Of a DNA stretch of 64,000 nt, positions 22,887 to 31,604 are shown one piece after another. Numbering within the stretch: position 1 is the first letter of the stretch; every line of letters begins with the position of its first letter. The position numbers were made by a program, and so were the translations under genes. The notes beneath the pieces are model-generated. The model did not search any database, had not been told where the DNA came from, and saw nothing but the letters and a program-made list of their open reading frames with translations. This stretch comes from Achromobacter xylosoxidans (GTDB taxonomy: Bacteria; Pseudomonadota; Gammaproteobacteria; Burkholderiales; Burkholderiaceae_B): positions 6,749,183 through 6,813,182 of the forward strand of contig NZ_LN831029.1 in assembly GCF_001457475.1 (NCBI RefSeq), written 5' to 3'.

Positions 22887-24482
22887 TCACCCCGCCGGGA
22901 AGCGATACGCGGCGCGTTCGCGCGCGTCGATCTGCTTGACCAGGTTGGTTTCCCAGGCGAGGTACTGACGCGCCGCGGCCTTGTTGCCGTCGTGGCGGTC
23001 GTGCACGAAAAACAGGTAATCGATGCAATCGCGGTCGGCGGGCGTGGACGGCGTGGATTCCAGCGCGATGCCCGCCGCCGACCAGCCGGCCGCCGTGCCC
23101 AGGTTGACGGCAAGGTCCCGCGCGCCGCGCGCCCGCAGGTCCGCCGCGGCCCAGGCGGCCACCGCGAGTTCCTCGGCCAGCAGCACCAACGGACGTGCCG
23201 GGTCCAGCGCCAGGCCGGCAAAGCGCGGCCGGATGGCCCATTGCGCTCCCGCGATGTGTTGGGCGCGATAGCGCATGCTGGGGCGGATGTCGATGAGTTG
23301 CGCGCCTGCGTCCAGCGCGGCGGCCAGCGCCGCGTCATCCAATACCTTGACCGGCGGTTCGGCGATCGGGGCGACAGGCGCTTGCAGGTCGGCGCCCACG
23401 CCTTCCTGCAGCACGCTCGCGTCCCAGCCCATCTGGCGCAACCAGCTGGCCACCACCGGCGCGCGCACGCCTTCGCCATCGAACACCACGATGCGCGCGC
23501 CACGCACGGCCACGTACTGGTCGGTGGCCTGGATCAACTGGCCGCCGGGCGTGTGCTGCGCGCCGCGCAACGAGCCTTGCGCGTACTCCTCGGCACTGCG
23601 CACGTCGCACAGGAAGGTGCTGCGGCCCGTGTCGGCCAGCCAGCTGCGCACCTGCGCGGCGTTCACCCACGGCACGCCATGGCGTTCGGCCAGGCCGGCC
23701 GAGCGTTGCGCCAGCGCCGGTATATCGGCCGCGGCAATGGCATCCTCATATCGACGGCTGGCGCCATGATCGAGCTTGAAATCCGCCAGGTACCAGCCCT
23801 GGGTGCCGTTCTCCAGCGCGTAGACGGGATTGGGCACGCCCAGGTTGATGAGGGTCTGCGCGCCGATGATGCTGCGGGTACGGCCGGCGCAGTTGACCAC
23901 GATGGTGGTCTTCGGATCGGGCGCCAGGCCGTGCGCGCGCAGCGCGAGCTCGCCGTTGGGGCAGCAGATGCCGCCGGGGATGCTCATCTTCTGGTATTCG
24001 GCGTAGGGCCGGCCGTCGAGCACGATCAGATCGTCGCCACGACGCTGGCGCTCGGCCAGTTCGGCCGCGCTGATGCGCGGCGTGTGGAAGACTTCTTCGG
24101 CGAGCTCGCCGAAAGTCTTGCTCGGGACATTGACCCCCGCGAAAGCGGCGTAGCCATCGCGTTGCCATTGCGCGATGCCGCCTGCGAGGCGGTGGACCTG
24201 CGTGTAGCCCACGGCCCGCAAGGCCGCTGCCGCGCGCGCCGCGACGTCATCGTCATCCCCCGCGTCGTAGACCACCACGCGCGCATCGCGCCGCGGCGCC
24301 AGGCGCGCGATATCGGCCTCGAGCCGGCTGAACGGCACCGGCGCCGCATAGAACAGGTGGGACTCGCCGTATTGGCCATGCTCGCGCACGTCCAGCAGCG
24401 CAATCTCGCCGCCGTCATGCAGCCAGCCCTTGAGGGTGTGCGAGTCGATATCGGCCAGTTTCAGGTCGGAATGGGCATGCAT
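22887..24482 (-). CDS. Four-domain rhodanese-like sulfurtransferase, one active site left
   Basis: 531 residues in four tandem rhodanese domains (about 15-112, 135-245, 265-375, 380-485), cytoplasmic. Only the second has a catalytic loop, VVNCAGRTRS with Cys198. The equivalent positions in domains 1, 3 and 4 read VVYDAGDDD, VVFDGEGVRA and LVLLAEELAV, with no cysteine. Start MHAHSDLKLADIDSHTLKGW lies 2 bp after the C-S lyase stop. Context with a thiol dioxygenase and a PLP C-S lyase suggests it accepts sulfane sulfur released from a thiol amino acid. The frame extends upstream into the lyase but that is a shadow. Confidence 0.88.
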   Translation of the reverse strand: MHAHSDLKLADIDSHTLKGWLHDGGEIALLDVREHGQYGESHLFYAAPVPFSRLEADIARLAPRRDARVVVYDAGDDDDVAARAAAALRAVGYTQVHRLAGGIAQWQRDGYAAFAGVNVPSKTFGELAEEVFHTPRISAAELAERQRRGDDLIVLDGRPYAEYQKMSIPGGICCPNGELALRAHGLAPDPKTTIVVNCAGRTRSIIGAQTLINLGVPNPVYALENGTQGWYLADFKLDHGASRRYEDAIAAADIPALAQRSAGLAERHGVPWVNAAQVRSWLADTGRSTFLCDVRSAEEYAQGSLRGAQHTPGGQLIQATDQYVAVRGARIVVFDGEGVRAPVVASWLRQMGWDASVLQEGVGADLQAPVAPIAEPPVKVLDDAALAAALDAGAQLIDIRPSMRYRAQHIAGAQWAIRPRFAGLALDPARPLVLLAEELAVAAWAAADLRARGARDLAVNLGTAAGWSAAGIALESTPSTPADRDCIDYLFFVHDRHDGNKAAARQYLAWETNLVKQIDARERAAYRFPAG

Positions 24483-24484
24483 CG

Positions 24485-25696
24485 TTAAATCCGCAGGGAA
24501 TCGGGGGAATGGGAATTCAGGGCCGCCAGGACGGGCCGTAATTGGCCGAATGCCTGTTCGAGATCGGCGATCAGGTCGTCCGGATCCTCCAGCCCGATAT
24601 GCAGGCGCAGCATGGCGCCATGCGGGGCCACGGGCAGGGATCGCGCCTTGGCCAGATTGACGGGTATCACCAGGCTCTCGAATCCGCCCCAGGATGCGCC
24701 GATGCCGAACAGGCGCAGCGCGTCGATGACGCGTTCCATGTCGGCATCGGCGATGCCGGCGGCGAACTCCAGCGTCAGCAGGCCGTTGGTGCCGGTGCAC
24801 TCGCGACGCCAGACCGCGTGCGCGGGGTCGTCAGGCAGGGCCGGGCACAGCACGCGCGCCACTTCCGCCCTGCCCTGCAACCACTGCGCTACGCGCAATG
24901 CGCTGTGGGCATGTTGCGCCAGGCGCAGCGGCAGCGAACGCATGCCGCGTAGCACCAGATAGGCATCGTCGGCGCCGACGGTCTGGCCGAAATCGATGCT
25001 GGCGCGTTCCAGCGCGCGCCAGGCGCGGGCATTGGTCACGACCGCGCCCATCATCACGTCGGCGTGGCCGCCCAGGTACTTGGTGGCGGCGAGAATCGAG
25101 ATGTCCGCGCCCAGCGCCAATGGCTGGCACAGCAAGCCGGACGCCCAGGTGTTGTCCACAGCCAGCCAGCAATCATGGCGTTGCGCCAACTCAGCCAGCT
25201 GCCGCAGGTCCGGCATTTCGTAGGTGAGCGAACCCGGCGACTCGGCATAGATCATGCGCGTGTTGGGACGCAGCAGCTGCGCCAGGCCGGCGCCATCCGG
25301 CGGATAGAAAGTGAATTCGATGCCCAGCCGCGACAGGTGCTCGGCGCAGAAGCGGCGCACCGGTTCGTAGACCGCATCGGTCACCAGCACGTGGTCGCCG
25401 GCGCGCAGATAGGCCAGCAACACGATGGCGATGGCGGCCTGCCCGGTGGGGTACAGCTGGGCGCGATGCCCCTGCTCCAGCTCGACCAGCGCGTCTTCCA
25501 GCGCGTGCGTGCTGTCGGTGCCGCGCGCGCCGTACGACGGCAGGCGTTCCTGTTCGCGGCGGGCGCGGGTGTCGCGCCAGGCCGCGACGCTGTCGAACAC
25601 ATAGGTGCTGGCACGCGTGACCGGGGTGTTGACCCAGCCGGCATGGGGACGCCCGGCGCGCAGCAGGCGCGTCGCGGACCGCAGGGGCTTGTTCAT
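24485..25696 (-). CDS. PLP-dependent C-S lyase (cystathionine beta-lyase/gamma-synthase family)
   Basis: Trans-sulfuration enzyme family, 403 residues. The fold motifs are YPTGQAAIAIVLLAYL (PLP phosphate binding), YAESPGSLTYEMPDL, AVDNTWASGLLCQPLALGAD and SILAATKYLGGHADVMMGAV, where the lysine forms the internal aldimine. It is closest to MetC-type beta-lyases, which split cystathionine or cystine into a thiol/persulfide, pyruvate and ammonia. It lies 5 bp after the dioxygenase stop and 2 bp before the rhodanese, so the three enzymes are one tight operon. The precise substrate is not decidable from sequence. Confidence 0.85.
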   Translation of the reverse strand: MNKPLRSATRLLRAGRPHAGWVNTPVTRASTYVFDSVAAWRDTRARREQERLPSYGARGTDSTHALEDALVELEQGHRAQLYPTGQAAIAIVLLAYLRAGDHVLVTDAVYEPVRRFCAEHLSRLGIEFTFYPPDGAGLAQLLRPNTRMIYAESPGSLTYEMPDLRQLAELAQRHDCWLAVDNTWASGLLCQPLALGADISILAATKYLGGHADVMMGAVVTNARAWRALERASIDFGQTVGADDAYLVLRGMRSLPLRLAQHAHSALRVAQWLQGRAEVARVLCPALPDDPAHAVWRRECTGTNGLLTLEFAAGIADADMERVIDALRLFGIGASWGGFESLVIPVNLAKARSLPVAPHGAMLRLHIGLEDPDDLIADLEQAFGQLRPVLAALNSHSPDSLRI

Positions 25697-25701
25697 GATG
25701 G

Positions 25702-26289
25702 TCAGCGGCGGGTCTGCACGCCGATCGGCATGACCTTGCAGGTGCCGGCGGCCAGGTCGAAGGCCAGCCGCTCGGTCAGCGTTTCGAGGGCGCGGCCGTA
25801 CATGTGCAGGTGGCGGATGACGCTATCGCCCTGGATCTCGACGGCATGGATATCGTCCGGCATCAGCGCGATGCCGGTGCCCGGCCCCACCACCACGGTC
25901 CCGGTCTTTTCCAGGCGGCCCACGCCGGGCACGGAGCCATCGTCGGTGCGGTCGTAGACGTAGTTGTATTCCACGCCTTCCACGGCGGCGATACAGGCCC
26001 AGGTGGTGTGGTTGTGCGGCACGATCTGCTTGCCGGGACGCATCACGTTCAGGTAGAGCGCGTAGCTCTTGTCGGCGTCCTCGCCGATCAGGTAGCGCGC
26101 CTGGCGTTCGCCCTCTTCCGGCGCCGGGTAGCGATCCTGGGCCCACCAGTCGGTATGACTGGCCAGGCCGATCAACTCGTCCAGCACGACCTTCAGGCTG
26201 TCGCGGTTCAGGCCCTTATTTCCTAAAGTAGTTTTAATATTTCCGATGGCGCTGTCGATGCCTTGTTGCTGGGGATGCGTGGTGCTCAC
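25702..26289 (-). CDS. Cysteine/thiol dioxygenase (GTG start)
   Basis: Mononuclear iron cupin that oxidises a thiol to a sulfinate. 195 residues if started at GTG 26289 (GAGG ten bases upstream); a longer ATG start at 26355 would invade the promoter. Iron ligands are His92, His94 ([10 protein letters not shown]) and His148 ([10 protein letters not shown]). Arg65 sits where cysteine dioxygenases bind the substrate carboxylate. Cys99 and Tyr164 occupy the positions of the mammalian Cys-Tyr cross-link (Cys93-Tyr157 in rat), which is unusual for a bacterial member. First gene of the leftward sulfur operon, divergent from the LysR gene. Confidence 0.85.
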   Translation of the reverse strand: MSTTHPQQQGIDSAIGNIKTTLGNKGLNRDSLKVVLDELIGLASHTDWWAQDRYPAPEEGERQARYLIGEDADKSYALYLNVMRPGKQIVPHNHTTWACIAAVEGVEYNYVYDRTDDGSVPGVGRLEKTGTVVVGPGTGIALMPDDIHAVEIQGDSVIRHLHMYGRALETLTERLAFDLAAGTCKVMPIGVQTRR

Positions 26290-26411
26290 AATGACTTTTC
26301 CTCTTGTTTCATGAGTTATTGCAGTCACTGTATCGCCGCGCGCGAGCGCCAACAATTTAAATTGCCTTAATATTCCATAAGCATCTCTAATACTTTCGAC
26401 TCGCTGCTCCC
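26290..26411. promoter_or_regulatory. Divergent control region of the dioxygenase operon and LysR gene
   Basis: The 122-bp gap contains CAATTTAAATTG (26353-26364), a perfect 12-bp palindrome suited to a LysR-type dimer. On the minus strand TTGTTG, 17 bp, TACAGT is a possible promoter for the dioxygenase operon. Roles are inferred from position. Confidence 0.5.
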
Positions 26412-27293
26412 ATGCGCAATCTCGACCTGGACCTGCTGCGCACGCTGACCGCGATCGCGCGCTACGAAACGTTTTCCGAAGCGGCCAACCGGTTGCACAA
26501 GACGCAATCGGCGGTGACGCAGCAGATGCAGCGGCTGGAAGCGGCCATCGGTTTGCCGCTGTTCGAGAAACAGGGGCGCAACAAAGCCTTATCCATGCAT
26601 GGACGGCGCCTGGTCGAATACGCGCGCCACATGCTGGCCATCAACGATGAAGCGCTGCGCGCGCTGCAGGATGCCCCGCTGGAAGGCGACCTGCGGCTGG
26701 GCGCGCCACTGGACGTGGCCGACACCATCCTGCCGACCCTGCTGACCCATATCGCGCGCTCGGCACCGCGCGTGAAACTGGAGATCCGCACCGATCGCAG
26801 CCCATTCCTGATGGACGCATTGCGCGCCGGAGAACTGGACCTGACCATCTCGACCCGCTTCGACCAGGAGTTCGAGGGCGTGGCGCTGCGCACCTCGCCC
26901 ACGGTGTGGCTGGCCTCGGCCGACTACGTGCATGACCTCAACGCGCCGGTGCCGCTGGTGCTGGCCGACGAACCCAGCATCTTCCGCCGCCTGGCGCTGA
27001 CCGCGCTGGAACAGGCGCAGGTGCGCTGGCACACCAACTACGTGGCGCCCAACCTGGTGAGCATCAAGGCCGCCTTGCGCGCAGGCCTGGGCGTGACCGC
27101 GCGCAGCGTCGAACTGCTGGCCCCGGAAATGCGGGTGCTCGGGGAAAAGGAAGGCCTGCCACCGCTACCGGACGTGACGTACTTCCTGTGGATAAGGCGA
27201 GACCTGATCAATCCGCTGACACGGCAGGTCTACGACATGCTGCGCAGCAACCTGGGATTGGCGCGCGGCGCGGATGCGCCACCCAATCCATGA
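26412..27293 (+). CDS. LysR-family transcriptional regulator
   Basis: 293 residues. N-terminal winged helix [40 protein letters not shown] and [20 protein letters not shown] (to about residue 62), then a periplasmic-binding-protein-like effector domain ([20 protein letters not shown] onward). Divergent to the thiol dioxygenase-lyase-rhodanese operon, so it is the likely activator responding to a sulfur compound. Near its 3' end a DnaA box (27187-27195) is encoded with the uncommon codons ATA and AGG. Confidence 0.92.
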   Translation: MRNLDLDLLRTLTAIARYETFSEAANRLHKTQSAVTQQMQRLEAAIGLPLFEKQGRNKALSMHGRRLVEYARHMLAINDEALRALQDAPLEGDLRLGAPLDVADTILPTLLTHIARSAPRVKLEIRTDRSPFLMDALRAGELDLTISTRFDQEFEGVALRTSPTVWLASADYVHDLNAPVPLVLADEPSIFRRLALTALEQAQVRWHTNYVAPNLVSIKAALRAGLGVTARSVELLAPEMRVLGEKEGLPPLPDVTYFLWIRRDLINPLTRQVYDMLRSNLGLARGADAPPNP

Positions 27294-27307
27294 GGCGGCA
27301 GGCAGCG

Positions 27308-27330
27308 CGGCGGCCCGAGACAGGCCGCCG
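27308..27330. terminator. Bidirectional hairpin between the LysR and asparaginase genes
   Basis: CGGCGGCC and GGCCGCCG with a 7-nt loop in the 47-bp gap between two converging genes. It has no T-run on either side, so strength is uncertain. Confidence 0.45.
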
Positions 27331-27340
27331 TGCGCATCAC

Positions 27341-28345
27341 TCAATAGCGGTCGAAGCAGCGCTGCAGCGCCGCGGGTTCACGCGTGACGCACAGCGCCAG
27401 CATCAGCAGGATGCGGGCCTTCTGCGGATTCAGGTCGCCGGCGGCGATGAAACCCAGCACCGCGTCATCCAGTTCGACGTCGCGCGCGACGAAACCGCTG
27501 CCGGTGCGGCTGGAGCGCAGCACCGCGACGCCATCGGCGGCGGCGCGGGCCAGGGCGTCGATGGCCAGGTCCGTGGCGTTGCCGTCGCCCACGCCCGCCA
27601 GCACGATGCCATCGGCCTGGCGCGCGATGAAATCGATGACGTCGCCTTGCAGGTCGGCATGCGCATAGACGATGTCCACGCGCGGCCAACCGGCCTTCTC
27701 CAGCAATGCGAGTGAAAACTCGCTTTGCATGCCGTGCGTGGTGGTGTTGCGCGAATAGAAGCACGGCGTGCCGCCATGCATCACGCCGGCGCGGCCGCGG
27801 TTGGGCGAGGCAAAGGCGTTGATGCCTGCGCTGGCGATCTTCTGGATCTCGCGAGCGTAGTGCACATCTTCGTTCATGACGACCAGCGGCCCGCGGCCGC
27901 GCGCGTCGGGATGGCGCGCCAGCGCCACCGCGTTGTACAGGTTCGCCGGGCCTTCGGCGCCCAGCGCGGTGGCCGGCCGCATCGCGCCCACCAGCACCAC
28001 GGGCTTGTCGTGGCGGATCACCAGGCTGAGGAAGTACGCGGTTTCCTCAAGCGTGTCGGTGCCGTGCGTGATGACGATGCCGGCAACGGAAGGATCCGCG
28101 CACAAGGCTTCGACACGCTGCGCCAGCGCGCGCCACACGTCGTGCGTCATGTTCTGGCTGCCGACGTTGGCAACCTGCTCGGCGCGGATCTCGGCCAGGC
28201 CCGCCAATTGCGGCACCGCGGCCAACAGGTCGCCCACCGAGAACGAACCCGCCTTGTAGCCGGCGGACGTGGCATCGGCCTGGGCGCCGGCGATGGTGCC
28301 GCCGGTAGCCAGCACCGCGATGACGGGGAGCGCCTGCTCAGGCAT
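27341..28345 (-). CDS. L-asparaginase (type II-like)
   Basis: Hydrolyses L-asparagine to aspartate and ammonia. 334 residues. The two catalytic threonine motifs are VLATGGTIAGAQ (about 10-21) and VITHGTDTLEETAYFLSLVI (about 91-110). No signal peptide is visible, so it is probably cytoplasmic although the domain layout is of the AnsB/type II kind. Its ATG overlaps the 3' end of parB by 8 bp, which places it at the end of the mnmG-rsmG-parA-GNAT-parB transcript. That is an unusual partner for partition genes and may simply be readthrough. Confidence 0.9.
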   Translation of the reverse strand: MPEQALPVIAVLATGGTIAGAQADATSAGYKAGSFSVGDLLAAVPQLAGLAEIRAEQVANVGSQNMTHDVWRALAQRVEALCADPSVAGIVITHGTDTLEETAYFLSLVIRHDKPVVLVGAMRPATALGAEGPANLYNAVALARHPDARGRGPLVVMNEDVHYAREIQKIASAGINAFASPNRGRAGVMHGGTPCFYSRNTTTHGMQSEFSLALLEKAGWPRVDIVYAHADLQGDVIDFIARQADGIVLAGVGDGNATDLAIDALARAAADGVAVLRSSRTGSGFVARDVELDDAVLGFIAAGDLNPQKARILLMLALCVTREPAALQRCFDRY

Positions 28346-29255
28346 CGACCACTCCGGACAGGCCTTGGCGCTCGAGCAGCGAATTCAGGTGTTCCCAACC
28401 GTGGAAGTCGATGACGATCTGGCCCTTTTCCTTGGCTCCGACCTTCAGCGCCACGCGCGTGCCCAGGTGATCGGACAGGGCTTCTTCCAGGCGCGTCAGG
28501 TCGCGCGATACGCCGTTGGCCTTTTTCTTGGGCGACGCCGCGCTCTCGGCTTCCTTGGCGGTCTTGGCGACCAGTTTTTCGGCTTCGCGCACCGACAGGC
28601 GGCGCGCGATGATCTGGTTGGCCAGCTGGATCTGGGTGGCGGCATCCACCGCCAGCAGCGCGCGCGCATGGCCCATGTCGACGTCGCCGGCCAGCAGCAT
28701 GGTCTGCACCGCCGACGCCAGGTTCAACAGGCGCAACAGATTGCTGGTGGCAGAACGCGAACGACCGATGGCCTGGGCGGCCTGCTCGTGGGTCAGGCCG
28801 AATTCGTCCAGCAGGCGGCGCACGCCATGCGCCTCTTCGAGCGGATTCAGGTCTTCGCGCTGGATGTTTTCGATCAGCGCCATGACCGCCGCGTTTTCGT
28901 CGGCGACCTCGCGCACCAGCACCGGCACTTCCTTCAGGCCGGCCAGCTGGGCGGCGCGGAAACGGCGTTCGCCCGCGATGATTTCGTAATGGCCGGGCGC
29001 GTCGCCGAGCGCGCGCACCAGAATGGGCTGCATGATGCCTTGCGTGCGGATCGACTCGGCCAGCTCGCCCAACGCGCCCTCGTCCATGCGAGTGCGCGGC
29101 TGGTACTTGCCGGCTCGCATCTTCGAAACAGGCAAGGTGGACGGCAGACCCTCGGGCTTGGCCGGAGCCTTGCCGATATTGTCGATGGCAGGCGCGTCGG
29201 CGCCCAGCAAGGCGTCGAGTCCGCGACCCAATCCCTTGGGTTTCTTGGTGGCCAT
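28338..29255 (-). CDS. parB: Chromosome partition protein ParB
   Basis: CTP-dependent DNA clamp that loads at parS and spreads. 305 residues from MATKKPKGLGRGLDALLGAD (canonical ParB N terminus that stimulates ParA). The CTP-binding/arginine motif reads GHYEIIAGERRFRAAQLAGL (about 104-123), followed by a helix-turn-helix QAAQAIGRSRSATSNLLRLL and the C-terminal dimerisation domain ending FHGWEHLNSLLERQGLSGV. Its targets are the parS cluster at 33.6-34.8 kb, including one that overlaps the promoter of its own operon. Confidence 0.97.
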   Translation of the reverse strand: MATKKPKGLGRGLDALLGADAPAIDNIGKAPAKPEGLPSTLPVSKMRAGKYQPRTRMDEGALGELAESIRTQGIMQPILVRALGDAPGHYEIIAGERRFRAAQLAGLKEVPVLVREVADENAAVMALIENIQREDLNPLEEAHGVRRLLDEFGLTHEQAAQAIGRSRSATSNLLRLLNLASAVQTMLLAGDVDMGHARALLAVDAATQIQLANQIIARRLSVREAEKLVAKTAKEAESAASPKKKANGVSRDLTRLEEALSDHLGTRVALKVGAKEKGQIVIDFHGWEHLNSLLERQGLSGVVDA

Positions 29256-29299
29256 AGTTAAATCCTCTTTCCTTCTGTTTTTGGTATCCCGAGCCGGGC

Positions 29300-30112
29300 T
29301 CAGGCGGCCGCCTGCTCGGCGGGCAGGCGGTACCAATACGCGTAACAGTCTTTGAAACCGTAGCGGCCATACAAAGCGCGCGCGGCGGTGTTTTGCGGTT
29401 CCACCTGCAGGTAGGCCGTGGTGGCGCCGTCTTCGACGCACAACGCCAGCAGATGGTCCACCAGCGTCGCGGCATGTCCCTTGCGCCGCTGGCCGGGATC
29501 CGTCACCACGTCGAACAGGCCGGCCAGTTCGCCGTCGCGCACGGCCATGCCGCCGGCCACGCACGCGCCAGCGGTATCGAATGCCAGCACCGGCAGGATA
29601 TCCACAGCCAGGCCCTCCAGGCGCGCCTGGTGCTCGGCGATGTGCTCGGGGCGGGACTCGCGCATGCGACCGACCGCCGCCGCAAAGCGCGCGGCGTCCA
29701 CTGTCCTGAAAACCAGATCGCCCCGGGCGGCCAGCCTGGGAGCGAGCGGCATGCTCATGACTCGGGTCTCTTCGCCAAGGAGGTAACCCCGCGACGCCAG
29801 TTCGGCATCCAGGGTGAAATCCGGACCGATGGAGGTCAGGCGCAACACCATGGGCAGGCCATGGCGCGCGTACAACGTTGAACAATACGCCAGCCGCTCA
29901 TCCAGCGGACGTGTGGATAACCCCAGCACGTTGATGCTGCGTACCCGTTTGGCCGACGATGGCGCATAGCGCACCAGCCAGCCGTCGTACAGCACCTGCG
30001 CGCGCACCGCCGTGGCGTTGAGCGCGGCCTCTTCCAGCCGCACGCGCAGCGCGTCGCGCGCATCGGCGGGCGGCGTGCGGGCGTCTGGGGACAGGTGCAT
30101 GACGGCGGACAT
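29300..30112 (-). CDS. GNAT-family N-acetyltransferase inside the par operon
   Basis: 270 residues from MSAVMHLSPDARTPPADARD. The acetyl-CoA site is in the C-terminal half: AGLFDVVTDPGQRRKGHAAT (Q/RxxGxG/A-like loop) followed by TTAYLQVEPQNTAARALYGRYGF, the typical GNAT ending. It lies between parA (8-bp gap) and parB (44-bp gap) on the same strand, so it is cotranscribed with the partition genes. I recall this insertion as conserved in Bordetella. Its substrate is unknown. A perfect DnaA box (29912-29920) is encoded at Leu65-Ser66-Thr67 as TTA-TCC-ACA. Confidence 0.85.
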   Translation of the reverse strand: MSAVMHLSPDARTPPADARDALRVRLEEAALNATAVRAQVLYDGWLVRYAPSSAKRVRSINVLGLSTRPLDERLAYCSTLYARHGLPMVLRLTSIGPDFTLDAELASRGYLLGEETRVMSMPLAPRLAARGDLVFRTVDAARFAAAVGRMRESRPEHIAEHQARLEGLAVDILPVLAFDTAGACVAGGMAVRDGELAGLFDVVTDPGQRRKGHAATLVDHLLALCVEDGATTAYLQVEPQNTAARALYGRYGFKDCYAYWYRLPAEQAAA

Positions 30113-30120
30113 ACAGCGCT

Positions 30121-30918
30121 TCAGCTCAGCTCGCGCACGCGCTCGATCATTTCGGCGCCGAACGAGATGTAGGCCTGCGCGCCCCGCGAAGCGCGGTCGT
30201 AGACCACGCCGGGCATGCCGTAGCTGGGCGCTTCGGCCAGGCGCACGTTGCGCGGCACGACGGTCTTGAAGACCTTGTCGCCGAAGTGCGATTCGAGTTG
30301 CGCCGACACCTGCTGCTGCAGCGTCATGCGGGGGTCGAACATCACGCGCAGCAGGCCGATGACACGCAGGTCGTCGTTGATATTGCGGTGCACGCGCTTG
30401 ATGGTGTTGACCAGGTCGGACAGGCCTTCGAGCGCGAAGTACTCGCACTGCATCGGAATGATGACGCCGTGGGCCGCGGCCAGACCGTTCAGCGTCAGCA
30501 GCGACAACGTGGGCGGGCAATCGATCAGCACGAAGTCGTACTGGCCGGACACGGTGTCGATGGCGGTCTTGAGCTGGCGCTCGCGCTCGTCCATCTGCAC
30601 CAGGTCGATCTCGGCGCCGGACAGTTCGCGGTTGGCGGGCAACACGTCGTAGCCGCCCGACTCCGAACGCACGCGGGCCTGTTCGATGGTGGCTTCGCCG
30701 ATCAGCACCTGGTACAGGTTGGACTCGAGCGAATTCTTGTCGATGCCGCTGCCCATGGTGGCGTTGCCTTGGGGATCCAGGTCCACCAGCAGCACGCGTT
30801 GCTTGTGCGTGGCCAGCCCGGCCGCCAGGTTGATGGCGGTCGTCGTCTTGCCGACACCACCCTTCTGGTTGGCGATGCAGAAAACGCGGGCGGTCGAGCT
30901 GGGGGGTAGGTTCTTCAT
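30121..30918 (-). CDS. parA: Chromosome partition ATPase ParA (Soj)
   Basis: Deviant Walker-type ATPase that moves ParB-parS complexes. 265 residues from [20 protein letters not shown]; the upstream extension in frame lies in rsmG. Walker A IANQKGGVGKTTTAINLAAG, A' DLDPQGNATMGSG and Walker B YDFVLIDCPPTLSLLTLN are intact. It is the short chromosomal type without an N-terminal DNA-binding domain. It overlaps the rsmG stop by 4 bp, part of the mnmG-rsmG-parA-GNAT-parB string. Confidence 0.97.
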   Translation of the reverse strand: MKNLPPSSTARVFCIANQKGGVGKTTTAINLAAGLATHKQRVLLVDLDPQGNATMGSGIDKNSLESNLYQVLIGEATIEQARVRSESGGYDVLPANRELSGAEIDLVQMDERERQLKTAIDTVSGQYDFVLIDCPPTLSLLTLNGLAAAHGVIIPMQCEYFALEGLSDLVNTIKRVHRNINDDLRVIGLLRVMFDPRMTLQQQVSAQLESHFGDKVFKTVVPRNVRLAEAPSYGMPGVVYDRASRGAQAYISFGAEMIERVRELS

Positions 30919-31604
30919 AGGGTTCCTTGACTGCGGCGCATCCAGATCAGGCAGCGTTCCGCTTGCAGCTCCGGCACCTGGAGCGGCTGTATGTGGTCGA
31001 CTTGCCATTCCCCACGCGCGTGCAGCGCCTGGATTTCATCATCCGGGACCTTGCCCTTCATGGCGACGAGGGTACCATCGTTGTCCACATGTCTGCCTGC
31101 GAGCATCGCAAAATCCTCCAAGGATGCGAATGCCCGCGACGTCACAATGTTGCAACCGGCGGGTTCCAGCGTCTCGATGCGCGCATGACGCGCCTGCAGA
31201 TTGGGCAGCGCCAGGGCGCCGCTCATCTGTCGGACGAATGCGGTTTTCTTTTCAACGGCGTCGATGCAGGTCACCGACCATTCGGGCCGCATGACGGCCA
31301 GGACCACGCCGGGCAGGCCGCCGCCCGACCCGACGTCGTAGATCTTTGCCGGCGTGCCGGGCGCGCCCAGCGCTTCGCTGAACGGCCCCACGGCGGCCAG
31401 GCTGTCGAACAGGTGCTGCACCAGCATCTGTTGCGGATCGCGGATGGCGGTCAGGTTATAGGTGCGGTTCCAGCGCTGCATTTGCGCCAGGTAGTCCAGC
31501 AGTTTGGCGGCCGCGGCGGCGTCGGCCTGCAGCCCGAGCTGCCCGAAGGCATGGGACAGGCGGCCGGCCATGTCCGCGCCGGCCGGGTTGGCGTGGGCGC
31601 TCAT
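30915..31604 (-). CDS. rsmG: 16S rRNA m7G527 methyltransferase RsmG
   Basis: SAM-dependent methylation of G527 in 16S rRNA. 229 residues; SAM motif [17 protein letters not shown] (about 91-107) preceded by NRTYNLTAI and HLFDSLAAV, both family hallmarks. Loss of this enzyme gives low-level streptomycin resistance in other bacteria. It overlaps the mnmG stop by 4 bp (ATGA) and runs into parA. Confidence 0.96.
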   Translation of the reverse strand: MSAHANPAGADMAGRLSHAFGQLGLQADAAAAAKLLDYLAQMQRWNRTYNLTAIRDPQQMLVQHLFDSLAAVGPFSEALGAPGTPAKIYDVGSGGGLPGVVLAVMRPEWSVTCIDAVEKKTAFVRQMSGALALPNLQARHARIETLEPAGCNIVTSRAFASLEDFAMLAGRHVDNDGTLVAMKGKVPDDEIQALHARGEWQVDHIQPLQVPELQAERCLIWMRRSQGTL

